Shown here: positions 8,076 to 15,924 of the stretch, piece by piece
Position numbering within the stretch: the stretch's first letter is position 1
Layout of the letters: each line of letters begins with the position of its first letter
Assembly: GCA_047639415.1 (NCBI GenBank)
Contig: JBLINP010000065.1
Span: forward strand, 1-17,092
Source of the DNA: OFTM34 sp047639415
GTDB taxonomy: Bacteria > Planctomycetota > UBA1135 > GCA-002686595
Direction: 5' to 3'
Length of the DNA stretch: 17,092 nt
Translations under genes and position numbers: made by a program
Notes under the pieces: model-generated
What the model was told of the DNA's origin: nothing
Database searches by the model: none
Seen by the model: only the letters and a program-made list of their open reading frames with translations

Positions 8076-9434
8076 TTGAGCTCATCCAAGTTGTTCGGTA
8101 CTGATGGAATTCGCGGGCGCGCTGGCGAAGGTTGGCTAACTCCCGATGCGGCCTCGGCAGTGGGCTTAGCCGCGGGGCGAGTGCTCGCTGCACATCGAAA
8201 CAAACCCGATTCATTGCGAGCGGTTCTCGGTCACGACGGACGACGGTCGGGTCCCGAGCTTGAGCAGGGCTTAGCACGCGGCTTGCGAGCAGCCGGCTAT
8301 TCCGTTCGCAGCGCGGGTTTGATCACCACGCCCGGCTTAGCCACGGTTGCAAGGTTGAGCGAGGAAGATACGGCCATCATGGTGAGTGCTTCGCACAATC
8401 CCGCCGAGGACAACGGCATCAAGATCTTTGGTGCCCGTGGTGAAAAACTATCCGACGCACTCGAACGCGAAATCGAACTCTTCCTGGCCGAAGATTCGAC
8501 TCCCGCTCCGAATGGCGACGCCCCCACCATCGACGAGTCGCTCGACGCGGCGTACATCGCCGCCTTGGTGACCAGCATCTCCGGATTGAATTTATCCGGC
8601 CTGAAGATCGTCCTCGATTGTGCCAACGGAGCCGGAAGCGATATCGCACCTAGAGTGCTCAAAGCTCTCGGAGCCGAATTGATTGCGATCGGATGCTCAC
8701 CCGATGGGGACAACATCAACCGCGACTGCGGTGCCACGCGTCCGGAAGCGCTAACTGAAGCCGTCAAAACGCACGGCGCAAATATCGGGATCGCTCTGGA
8801 CGGAGATGGCGACCGCTGCATTCTTGTCGACGAGAACGCAGAGATCGTGTGCGGCGATGCCACGCTGATGATTTGCGGCAGGGACTTGGCAGAGCGCAAG
8901 GGCCTCTCGAAGAATCGAATCGTCGCGACGGTCATGAGCAATCGCGGCCTGCATCGAGCACTGCGCGACCACGGCGTTCAGGTGACGACGGTGGGCGTGG
9001 GAGACCGTCAGGTGGTCGAGTGCTTGCGACGTGAAGCTATAGAGCTCGGAGGCGAACAATCCGGACACATCATTTTCGGATCCGACTTTCACTTCATCGG
9101 GGACGGAACCTACACAGCGCTTCGGATTCTAGATGCCATGCGCCGCTCTAAACTCGCCCTTTCAGAGCTTGCGGCCCCCTTTCAAGCCTTTCCACAGGTC
9201 TTGATCAACCGCGCCGTGAATAAAAAGCCCCCTCTCGATCAACTACCCGAAGTTCAAGCCGCTGCTCGTGCCATCGAAGACGAACTCGGAGACAACGGCC
9301 GGGTCTTACTGCGCTATTCCGGGACCGAGTCGCTGGCGCGCATTATGGTCGAAGGACCTGACCAAAACTGGATTCAAGAAAAGGCAACTGAACTTGCCGA
9401 TTTGGTGGTGAGCACCATCGCTTCGACACCGTGA
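8076..9434 (+). CDS. glmM: Phosphoglucosamine mutase GlmM
   Basis: GlmM interconverts glucosamine-6-phosphate and glucosamine-1-phosphate, feeding UDP-GlcNAc for peptidoglycan and LPS in the cytoplasm. The 452 residues match the family length (about 445). Visible motifs are KLFGTDGIRG at the N-terminus, the active phosphoserine loop SASHNP at 104-109 (Ser106), the metal-binding DGDGDR at 242-247, the sugar-binding GGEQSGH, and the phosphate-binding RYSGTE at 413-418. The last motif and its context separate it from generic phosphomannomutases. The start is TTG, supported by a ribosome-binding site at 8062-8069. It follows the cyclase gene by 31 bases and overlaps tsaB by 4 bases (GTGA). In Firmicutes GlmM binds and inhibits CdaA, so its position next to the cyclase fits a regulatory complex. 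Confidence 0.96.
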   Translation: MSSSKLFGTDGIRGRAGEGWLTPDAASAVGLAAGRVLAAHRNKPDSLRAVLGHDGRRSGPELEQGLARGLRAAGYSVRSAGLITTPGLATVARLSEEDTAIMVSASHNPAEDNGIKIFGARGEKLSDALEREIELFLAEDSTPAPNGDAPTIDESLDAAYIAALVTSISGLNLSGLKIVLDCANGAGSDIAPRVLKALGAELIAIGCSPDGDNINRDCGATRPEALTEAVKTHGANIGIALDGDGDRCILVDENAEIVCGDATLMICGRDLAERKGLSKNRIVATVMSNRGLHRALRDHGVQVTTVGVGDRQVVECLRREAIELGGEQSGHIIFGSDFHFIGDGTYTALRILDAMRRSKLALSELAAPFQAFPQVLINRAVNKKPPLDQLPEVQAAARAIEDELGDNGRVLLRYSGTESLARIMVEGPDQNWIQEKATELADLVVSTIASTP

Positions 9435-10084
9435 TTGAAGTTGCACTAGAAGCTTCGGGTCGTCCCGGTTCGGTCGCGGCTCGCCGCGAAACTCGAAAGC
9501 TGAACGTTGAACTGGGGGAAGGTGCGGCTCACGCGAGCGATCTTTTAGGCATGTTGAACGAACTAGTTCTCGAGCTTGACGGCACCCCCCAAGACATCTC
9601 AGCTGTGTTCGTTGGAACTGGACCCGGTTCCTTCACAGGGCTCCGCGTCGCCATCGCTACCGCCATGGGAATCGCGCGGGGAACGCAAGCGCAGGTTCGC
9701 TCGGTTCCCTCGTTCGATGCCCTCGTCTTCGAAGCTCTTGAAGTTGGCGAAGAGGCCTACGTGCTGCTCGACGCTTACTCATCGGAACTCTATCTCGCGC
9801 GGTATCGGCGTGACGCAAAAGACGTAGTGCCTTTGACCGAGCCCCATGTGATCCGTGCCGCACCGTTCGATCTGCCAAGTGACGCGCGTTTGATCGCGGA
9901 TGCCAAGAGCCTGCGCGCCACAGGGCTTGAAGCTCATGAACAACTCGTTCCCTATCGTACACCGTCCGCACAATCCGTTCTCGAGTTGGGTGCCTATCGC
10001 TTGGAAGCTCTAGGCGCAGAAAGCCCCGAATCCATAGAACCGCTCTATTTGCGGCCATTTGCGGCGAAAAAGCGTCAACGCTAA
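9431..10084 (+). CDS. tsaB: tRNA threonylcarbamoyladenosine biosynthesis protein TsaB
   Basis: TsaB is the non-catalytic partner of TsaD in placing threonylcarbamoyl on A37 of ANN-decoding tRNAs (t6A). The 217 residues carry the family signature GPGSFTGLRVA at 64-74, followed by an 'AMGIARG' helix and the SVPSFDAL segment. The C-terminus holds EPLYLRP, the usual end motif of TsaB. The N-terminus (IEVALEASGRPGSVAA) departs from the usual ILAIDTS pattern, although TsaB does not need that ATPase site. The start is GTG within the glmM stop (GTGA), so it is probably translationally coupled. TsaD, TsaE and TsaC are not in the window. The 3' end faces the convergent histone gene, with a shared hairpin between them. 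Confidence 0.92.
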   Translation: MIEVALEASGRPGSVAARRETRKLNVELGEGAAHASDLLGMLNELVLELDGTPQDISAVFVGTGPGSFTGLRVAIATAMGIARGTQAQVRSVPSFDALVFEALEVGEEAYVLLDAYSSELYLARYRRDAKDVVPLTEPHVIRAAPFDLPSDARLIADAKSLRATGLEAHEQLVPYRTPSAQSVLELGAYRLEALGAESPESIEPLYLRPFAAKKRQR

Positions 10085-10135
10085 TTGCACGCCTCGCGCC
10101 GTTGCAAGCGCTCAGCAGGCAAAGCTCCGAGCACG

Positions 10136-10173
10136 AAAAGAGCCGCGTGCTTCACAGTGGAAACACGCGGCTC
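10136..10173 (-). terminator. Rho-independent terminator of the histone-fold gene
   Basis: A perfect 10-base inverted repeat (gagccgcgtg at 10140-10149, cacgcggctc at 10164-10173) encloses a 14-base loop. Read on the minus strand, the GC-rich stem is followed immediately by TTTT (10136-10139). This fits an intrinsic terminator for the minus-strand gene ending at 10229. On the plus strand the stem has no T-run after it, so any role in ending the tsaB transcript would be weaker. Confidence 0.7.
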
Positions 10174-10218
10174 AGAGTTATCTTCGCCAGGCCAACGAAC
10201 GTTCGCCTAGTTGATTTT

Positions 10219-10236
10219 ACCTGTTGATTTACAGGT
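10219..10236 (-). other. Stem-loop spanning the stop codon of the histone-fold gene
   Basis: acctgt (10219-10224) and acaggt (10231-10236) are perfect inverted 6-base arms around a 6-base loop that contains part of the TAA stop (10229-10231). On the minus strand it is followed by AAAA rather than T's, so it is not a terminator by itself. It could be an mRNA 3' structure or chance. Confidence 0.25.
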
Positions 10237-10492
10237 CGTGCGGACGGAGCGTACGACGCCCGTTGTTGGTCGCGCGTGCTTCAGCACCAGCGATCATTTC
10301 GCGAACCACGACATCGAGAGCTGAGTAGAACTCGCCCGATACGTTGAGGTCAGCAGCAGCCTTGGTGCGGCTCTTGCTGATGATCAAATCGACGCTCTTC
10401 TTTTTACCTTTGGCTTTGGCTTTCGCCTTGCCCTTGGTTGCAGACTTCTTCGGAGCGCGCTTCGCCGCCTTCTTTGCTTTCTTTTTAGCCAT
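10229..10492 (-). CDS. Small bacterial histone-fold protein with lysine/alanine-rich N-terminal tail
   Basis: This is an 87-residue, highly basic protein, probably a DNA-binding chromatin protein. Residues 1-32 are a tail with 16 Lys and one Arg among Ala, Gly, Pro, Ser and Thr, like histone H1 tails. Residues 33-87 look like a compact histone fold: a VDLIISKSRTK lead-in and short helix 1 (about 41-48), a loop with NVSGEF, a long helix 2 (about 53-76, ALDVVVREMIAGAEARA), then NNGRRT. The protein ends RTLRPHDL. The Arg80-Thr81 pair and Asp86 match the conserved R-T...D of histone loop 2 and the start of helix 3; helix 3 itself is nearly absent. I placed the start at 10492, where MAKKK begins. 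An upstream in-frame ATG at 10666 would add 58 residues with no tail or fold character. Upstream purines (agagac) give only a weak ribosome-binding site. The gene is alone on the minus strand between tsaB and alr. The tail alone would suggest an H1/HU-tail protein; the C-terminal pattern is what argues for a histone. Confidence 0.85.
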   Translation of the reverse strand: MAKKKAKKAAKRAPKKSATKGKAKAKAKGKKKSVDLIISKSRTKAAADLNVSGEFYSALDVVVREMIAGAEARATNNGRRTLRPHDL

Positions 10493-10565
10493 GATCTTGG
10501 TGTCTCTTTTGTTTCCCTTGCGGGTTGTACCTATCGTGATTTCCTTCGCGCTCCCGCGGGCCCAC

Positions 10566-10581
10566 AACAAACAAGTTTGTT
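10566..10581. promoter_or_regulatory. Perfect 7-2-7 dyad in the histone/alr divergent intergenic region
   Basis: aacaaac and gtttgtt are perfect inverted arms around a 2-base centre. This AT-rich dyad sits in the 287-base region between the divergent histone-fold and alr starts, downstream of the candidate histone promoter. Such spacing is typical of a dimeric regulator site. Beyond this dyad, the weak promoter and a seven-T run at 10699-10705, I see nothing else in that region. Confidence 0.25.
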
Positions 10582-10645
10582 TCTGCGTGCCGCGATCCCG
10601 TGAAGGTATCGAGAAGAAGTACTCGATTCCGTTAACGCAACGACG

Positions 10646-10674
10646 AGGATGGGAACGTCGGGTCACAGTGTCAA
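10646..10674 (-). promoter_or_regulatory. Possible promoter for the histone-fold gene
   Basis: On the minus strand a perfect TTGACA (10669-10674) lies 17 bases ahead of CATCCT (10646-10651), which matches only three of six -10 positions. If used, it would give a 5' untranslated region of roughly 145 bases before the start at 10492. The TTGACA lies inside an imperfect dyad (10662-10680, GTCA...TGAC). Perfect -35 with 17-base spacing is suggestive; the weak -10 keeps confidence low. Confidence 0.3.
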
Positions 10675-10779
10675 CATGACGATTGCACGGATTTCAGGTT
10701 TTTTTGCAGAATTCGGGCTCTATTCAGGAAGTCGAGCCAGCTCGGAAACTCTTCTTTGGATGCGCACTCACCCGGACGT

Positions 10780-11961
10780 ATGCTCAAGCCTGTGAATCCG
10801 TATCGTGTATGGGCCGACATTGACCTCGACGCTGTTACCCACAACCTCCAGTTGATTCGGGAGCAAGCGGGTGCGGGCATTGGAGTTATATTAGTTGTGA
10901 AGGCTGACGCTTACGGACACGGAGCGATCGCAATCTCCCACCATGCCGTGCGATGTGGTGTCGAAGCGTTGGGCGTCGGGACCTGTTCCGAAGCGCTAGA
11001 ACTGCGCCAATCCGGGATAACGGTTCCGATCCTAGTATTGGGAACTATCGTCGACGAAGAAGTGGCCATTGCTCTGGGTCACAACATCGAACTCGGTCTG
11101 CACTCCACCGACCGACAACAGATGTTGCAGCGCGTCGCCAGGCGCATAGGTGTTCGGGCGCGCGTGCACCTCAACATCGATACTGGCATGGGACGGTTGG
11201 GTGTGCTGCCCCAACGCGCAATGGAACTTTTGAGGCGTGTGCACTCGTCGAGCCACCTCGAACTAGCCGGTGTGATGACTCATATCGCAGCAACGGAAGG
11301 CGCGCAGGCACCCGAAACAACCGCTCAAATCGGCGAATTTGAGGGCGTTTTAGCGGAAGCGCGCGCCGAGGGGCTACTGAATTGCAGTGTTCATGCAGCA
11401 AACTCAGCCTGCCTGTTCACCGGAATGCGCCCCATCTACGACCTCGTACGGCCTGGAATTAGCGCCTACGGAGTTCTACCTAGCACGATTCCTGGCTCGG
11501 AGCGATTGCGACCCGCGCTCGCTCTTCGAAGCCAAGTGGTTTTCATCAAAGACGTGCCCGAAGGTTCGACCATCGGCTATGGAAACAGTTGGCGGGCAGC
11601 GCGAACGACGCGCATCGCAACCCTACCGCTCGGCTACGACGACGGCGTCCCCTGGCGCCTCTCAAACTGCGGGACCGTCCTTTTGCGTGGTCAGTTCGCG
11701 CCCATCGTCGGGCGTGTCTCGATGGACTACACAACCATAGACGTCACAGATATTTCCGATGCCGCCGTTGGGGACGTGGTTACATTGATTGGCAAAGACG
11801 GCGATCAAAGCCTCATCGTCGACGAGATTGCGGAGAGGGCGCAAACGATCCCCTACGAGATCACCTGCTCAGTCGGTAAGCGCGTGACGCGCATCTATCA
11901 CGGCGGCCGGGTAATGGCCCCGATTTCGGATCGAGAATTGCAGCGAGGTCAAAATTGCTAA
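10780..11961 (+). CDS. alr: Alanine racemase
   Basis: Alr is a PLP enzyme that converts L-alanine to D-alanine for peptidoglycan, in the cytoplasm. From the ATG at 10780 it has 393 residues, a little longer than the usual 360-380. The N-terminus reads YRVWADIDLDAVTHNL, then VVKADAYGHG with the PLP-binding lysine at residue 41. Further on are NIDTGMGRLG, HAANSAC, VRPGISAYG and the segment IGYGNSWRA, whose Tyr267 is the second catalytic base. LPLGYDDG and GRVSMDYTTIDVTD close the beta domain. A TTG at 10756 would add eight residues (MDAHSPGR); neither start has a convincing ribosome-binding site, and I prefer the ATG because it sits close to the conserved N-terminus. It is divergent from the histone-fold gene and followed, after about 106 bases, by the AsmA-like gene. 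Confidence 0.95.
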   Translation: MLKPVNPYRVWADIDLDAVTHNLQLIREQAGAGIGVILVVKADAYGHGAIAISHHAVRCGVEALGVGTCSEALELRQSGITVPILVLGTIVDEEVAIALGHNIELGLHSTDRQQMLQRVARRIGVRARVHLNIDTGMGRLGVLPQRAMELLRRVHSSSHLELAGVMTHIAATEGAQAPETTAQIGEFEGVLAEARAEGLLNCSVHAANSACLFTGMRPIYDLVRPGISAYGVLPSTIPGSERLRPALALRSQVVFIKDVPEGSTIGYGNSWRAARTTRIATLPLGYDDGVPWRLSNCGTVLLRGQFAPIVGRVSMDYTTIDVTDISDAAVGDVVTLIGKDGDQSLIVDEIAERAQTIPYEITCSVGKRVTRIYHGGRVMAPISDRELQRGQNC

Positions 11962-12067
11962 AGCTGGAATGTAGATCGCTCCTGCTGGCGCTCCACTTCG
12001 GTTTGGCTTTTGGCTATCGCACAGCCTTCGATTCGATCCGTCACTCTCGCACTCACCCATAGGGACG

Positions 12068-15000
12068 ATGGAACGTCTGCAACTCAACCTTTTACGAGCT
12101 AGCTATGCAGCCTCCTGGTTGATCGTGGGAATTTCCATCGCCTGCATCGTTCTGGATCGATCGGGTTGGATTGGCGATTCGATTCGGGGGCGTGTGATGC
12201 GCGCTCTGCCGGGATTGGACGTCGAAATCGAATCCGCTCGAGTACTCTGGTTCCGACCGGGCTTAGTGCTTGAAAACGTGCGACTCGATGCAGGCGATGG
12301 CTTTTTGGAGTTCGAAACGATCGAAGTCCGTCTGATTCCCGCGCTCAGTATCGAACGCCTCTTTCATGAGATCGAGATCAACGGGGGTTCCGTGCGGGTG
12401 ACCGACGAGCTGATTCGCGCCATTCGATCGACAATCGAGGAACGTGCACTACGCGAATCCACGCAGGACACCGACAACCTAGCGCTATTCAACTCGAGCG
12501 TAATTCCGACCATCACATTGACCGACTTCGATGTCGACTTGATTTTCCCTGGCGAAGCTGCGGTTCCGATTGGCCGCGTCGATTTGAAACTCGAGGACGC
12601 CAACGGCGAGCATCGACTTTCCGGTCGACTCCTGCCAGCGCTCGCCGGTTCAACACCTGAGGCAGCCGTGCACATCGGAGGCTCTCTGCACGGTGAACAG
12701 TTAAAGGTTCGGGCCAGCGCCCAAGACCTACCCGTCGACATCGCTCGCCTGCCCCGATCTTTGGTTCCCGTCTCCCCCATCATCAAGAAAGCTGCGGCCA
12801 GACTTTCCCTCGCCTTCGAAGGTGGCTTCACGTTCAACAACGAAGTGCGCCCGTACTTTGAAGGACGCTTGGGGTTGACGGAGGGTGTGGTGGAGATTTC
12901 CGAATCTAAAGATGCCATTGCGCAAATCGATGCGCGCATGGATTTGATCTGGTCGCCCGACGAGAGCGACGGCCTGTGGAGCGAACAAGCTTGGAAAGGC
13001 TTGGCGCGAGTGGCAGCCAATTGGGCCGGCACCGAGCTAGAAGCCTTTGGACGACTCGGCGAGAACGCGGGTGAGGACGTGCTTCAATCGTGGGTCGTGA
13101 TTCCGGCACTTCCGCTCGCCAAAGGCCAACGTCCGGACATCGAACTTGGACCTGGCATCGAAAAAGTCCTCGAAACACTCGGACTGTCGGGAACTGGAAA
13201 CCTGGCGGCCGCTGTTCGAGTTCCCGCGCTGCGTTTTGATGGTGAACCCTGGAGCGGAACCCAGTTCGTTCTCGATGTGCGTCCGCGCGACGACGCTGGC
13301 GTTCGGTATGACGGCTGGCGTAACGAAACGGGCGAAACCTACGGCATTCCGATGCCGGCCAGCCAAATCGATGGTCGCGTAGTTTTTGGATTTGCTCCCG
13401 GACATGACCGGCCGTCGCGTCTGGGTTTGGTTGAGCTAAGCGCCAGCCTTCCGAGTGGGAGCGTGGCCTACACCGGTACCCTAGTTTCGCCACCCACTGC
13501 GGCAGGACCGGATGCCCAGGCCGAGTTTCAAATGGAGTTGTGGGTTCCCGACGCTTCGATCGACGAGCACTTGAGGACGGCGCTCAATGGCATGCCGGCC
13601 ACGCGAAATATTTGGAGCGAGTACGGTCTGCAGGACGGCGGCCAACTTTCAACCCGCTGGCGTTTTGATTCAGCGCCGGAACTCCAAGGCCTATCGGTCT
13701 GGGGAGAGGTCGATTTTCAAGCCGATCAAATGGGCTGGGCCGAGTTGCCGATCCCGATGCACGATGTTGATGGTCACTTCGCAATTCGTTGGAGCGATCG
13801 CGCCGTTCAAGTTGTTGAAACAGGCAATCCCAGCGTCGATTGGCGTGCATATGGGTTGAAGTTCACGGCGAACGGCAACCTAGCCACGGGGGGCACGGTC
13901 GATGCGCAAATCAGCTACCGCAACGAAACTCCGAGTACGAGCACGATCACCCCGGCACAAATGCCTGTGCGGGGTACGAACCGCCATCGCATAAACCTTT
14001 CCAATGTGAGTCTATCCGGCGCGGACTTCGACATCCTGACTGAAGCCTTGCCCGTCGTTGCCGTGGTCGCGGAGCAAATTGGCCTCGATGGTCAAGCCAA
14101 CGTTTTGTATTTCGGAAGCACGCACGGATCGAGCGATCCGTATCGCTTCGACTTAGGGATCGAACCCACACAACTCGCGCTGCTACCTACCAGCTTCCCG
14201 GTTCCTCTCAGCGATCTGCGTGGTCGTGCGATAGTTACTGGCGTGCGATCGATCACACCCACCGCAAGCGACAGTCCGGAATATGACATTTCTATTCGCG
14301 GCGCTCTAACTGCTAGCTCTTCTGAAGGCTTCGTCGCGACGGGCATTCCCGAGTTCGAGAGCGGAGAACCGATGCAGATCAAGCTGCATTGCGCGGGAGT
14401 GAATCCAAACAACAAAGAGTTGATTCGCCTGTTTAGAAACGCGTTGAACGCCGAGAGCGAAGAACCGCTCCCTCCGGATGCGACGACGCTCGGCGGACGC
14501 ATTGATGGAGGGATTGAAATTTCAATCCCCGTCGACTCAGAAGAGGCCCCGACGATCACCGCTCGAGTTGAACTTCGAAACAACACGTTGTCGGCTGGTC
14601 GCTTTCAACTCGATGACATGAACGGCACCGCCGTATTCGAAGGATTGACATTGCGGGGCGACAGCATCCGTGCGCGCCTGGCCAACAGTCCAGTCGAGCT
14701 GGTCGATTTCCGTTTGGTTCCCAGTCAGTACATTGGAGAACTTGAGCAACCAGATCGATTGCTAGCTGATCCACGCTTCCAAATTGGTCAAGAGGGTTTG
14801 GTCGTGCAATGCAAATTGCGTGCACGCAACTTTGCCCTCAGCGCCGAAAACCTGTCGCTCTTCCTCGATCCCGAAACCGTCAGTGCGCTCATCGACGACG
14901 CTGAATTGCGCGGGCAAATCAACTTCGAAGATACGTCCTTAGTTTTGGTTCCGGATCGCAACGACGGATTGAAAGTCGGCATGCACGGCACCGTCGTCCC

Positions 15001-15886
15001 TCAAAACATTGTGGTGCGAGCCGGTTTTCCGATTCAGGTTTCGTCGGGGCAGGTCGAACTCGAAGAGCTACGTATCGAATCGGGACAAACTCGTGTGCTT
15101 GCACATGTCAGCGAATTATTTGGGCGCATCGCCGGGCGTCAGATAGAGAAGGTCAGCATGCTCGTGACCCTGATGGAGAGTCACTTGGCGATCGAAAACC
15201 TGCACGGCATTTTGGAGCAGGGCTCGATTGCATCTCTGACGGGAGCAAACGGCACTTCTGCGCTTTCCATTAATCTGCAAGCTCCTCACTACTTCAGCGC
15301 CGCCCTTGAAATCGGCAGAGAAGCACGGGTCGACGCCAATGGACTCTTGCAAGGTTTGTTCGAAAGTTCGATCACGGACAAGGGTAAGACATCGGGATGG
15401 CTCAGAGTTTCCGGGCGCCCGGACGACATCCTCGGGTTGCGCGGCACTGGATATGTCGAAGTGCGCGAAGCCCAACTGTGGTCCATACCTGTCGTTCGCG
15501 CGCTCTTTGGACAACTCGGCTTTGACAGCACCGCGCTGTTCGATCGCATGGAGACCAAGTTCCGCCTTCAAGACGGCCAACTGCAGTTGAGCGAAATGGA
15601 TGTGCGCAGCCCGATTCTCCATATCGTCGGGCACGGCGCGATCGACTTCGATGGTCGCCTACACCACGACCTCGAGATCAAGTACACACTGATCAACCTG
15701 CTCGGGCCGCTCAAAGTGCTCCTCTACTGGATTCAGAACAGCATTCTGCGAGTCGCGATTCGCGGTACCATGTGGCAACCGGAGATCGTACTGCGCAACG
15801 GCATTACGGATTTGTTCCGCGGCGAACCCGAAGATCACCCATCACTTCCGCTACCTAGCTACTCTTCCTTGCCAACTCGCTTTTGA
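12068..15886 (+). CDS. Large AsmA-like (YhdP/TamB-type) envelope protein
   Basis: This is a 1272-residue protein with one N-terminal membrane anchor (about residues 12-30) followed by an all-beta, repetitive chain. Just after the anchor comes the AsmA-type start: LPGLDVEIESARV, LVLENVRL and an 'FETIEVRLIPALSI' strand, with 'IEINGGSVRV' a little later. The last ~130 residues (FRLQDGQLQLSEMDV, IDFDGRLHHDLEIKY, VAIRGTMWQPEI) match the C-terminal AsmA-like domain found in YhdP-type proteins. This superfamily spans the periplasm as a long beta groove and moves phospholipids between inner and outer membranes. Length is close to E. coli YhdP (about 1266). ATG 12068 is preceded by aggga, rather close to the start. 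No sequence-level frameshift is evident. I cannot say which AsmA family member it is; lipid transport is inferred from the family. Confidence 0.75.
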   Translation: MERLQLNLLRASYAASWLIVGISIACIVLDRSGWIGDSIRGRVMRALPGLDVEIESARVLWFRPGLVLENVRLDAGDGFLEFETIEVRLIPALSIERLFHEIEINGGSVRVTDELIRAIRSTIEERALRESTQDTDNLALFNSSVIPTITLTDFDVDLIFPGEAAVPIGRVDLKLEDANGEHRLSGRLLPALAGSTPEAAVHIGGSLHGEQLKVRASAQDLPVDIARLPRSLVPVSPIIKKAAARLSLAFEGGFTFNNEVRPYFEGRLGLTEGVVEISESKDAIAQIDARMDLIWSPDESDGLWSEQAWKGLARVAANWAGTELEAFGRLGENAGEDVLQSWVVIPALPLAKGQRPDIELGPGIEKVLETLGLSGTGNLAAAVRVPALRFDGEPWSGTQFVLDVRPRDDAGVRYDGWRNETGETYGIPMPASQIDGRVVFGFAPGHDRPSRLGLVELSASLPSGSVAYTGTLVSPPTAAGPDAQAEFQMELWVPDASIDEHLRTALNGMPATRNIWSEYGLQDGGQLSTRWRFDSAPELQGLSVWGEVDFQADQMGWAELPIPMHDVDGHFAIRWSDRAVQVVETGNPSVDWRAYGLKFTANGNLATGGTVDAQISYRNETPSTSTITPAQMPVRGTNRHRINLSNVSLSGADFDILTEALPVVAVVAEQIGLDGQANVLYFGSTHGSSDPYRFDLGIEPTQLALLPTSFPVPLSDLRGRAIVTGVRSITPTASDSPEYDISIRGALTASSSEGFVATGIPEFESGEPMQIKLHCAGVNPNNKELIRLFRNALNAESEEPLPPDATTLGGRIDGGIEISIPVDSEEAPTITARVELRNNTLSAGRFQLDDMNGTAVFEGLTLRGDSIRARLANSPVELVDFRLVPSQYIGELEQPDRLLADPRFQIGQEGLVVQCKLRARNFALSAENLSLFLDPETVSALIDDAELRGQINFEDTSLVLVPDRNDGLKVGMHGTVVPQNIVVRAGFPIQVSSGQVELEELRIESGQTRVLAHVSELFGRIAGRQIEKVSMLVTLMESHLAIENLHGILEQGSIASLTGANGTSALSINLQAPHYFSAALEIGREARVDANGLLQGLFESSITDKGKTSGWLRVSGRPDDILGLRGTGYVEVREAQLWSIPVVRALFGQLGFDSTALFDRMETKFRLQDGQLQLSEMDVRSPILHIVGHGAIDFDGRLHHDLEIKYTLINLLGPLKVLLYWIQNSILRVAIRGTMWQPEIVLRNGITDLFRGEPEDHPSLPLPSYSSLPTRF

Positions 15887-15924
15887 TTGGCGCACGAATC
15901 GCGAGCGCGAAGTAAACTCTGCCC

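Noticed and set aside
10196..10205. Ten-base palindrome cgaacgttcg between tsaB and the histone gene
   Set aside because: It is short, has no T-tract or promoter context, and arises easily by chance in GC-rich DNA.
10493..10666. N-terminal extension of the histone-fold gene to an ATG at 10666
   Set aside because: The extra 58 residues are unlike the tail or any known domain, and the MAKKK start at 10492 gives the natural beginning of the basic tail. The region also holds promoter-like and dyad sequences.
10344..10679. Plus-strand open frame with a hydrophobic N-terminal half opposite the histone gene
   Set aside because: Its hydrophobic residues are the antisense reading of the lysine/alanine codons of the histone tail (TTT, CTT, GCC); no independent support.
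10699..10705. Run of seven T's upstream of alr as a terminator
   Set aside because: No GC-rich hairpin precedes it on the plus strand, and no plus-strand gene needs terminating there.
12364..13493. Two overlapping minus-strand frames inside the AsmA-like gene
   Set aside because: No recognisable motifs, and the plus-strand frame runs uninterrupted with family-type ends.
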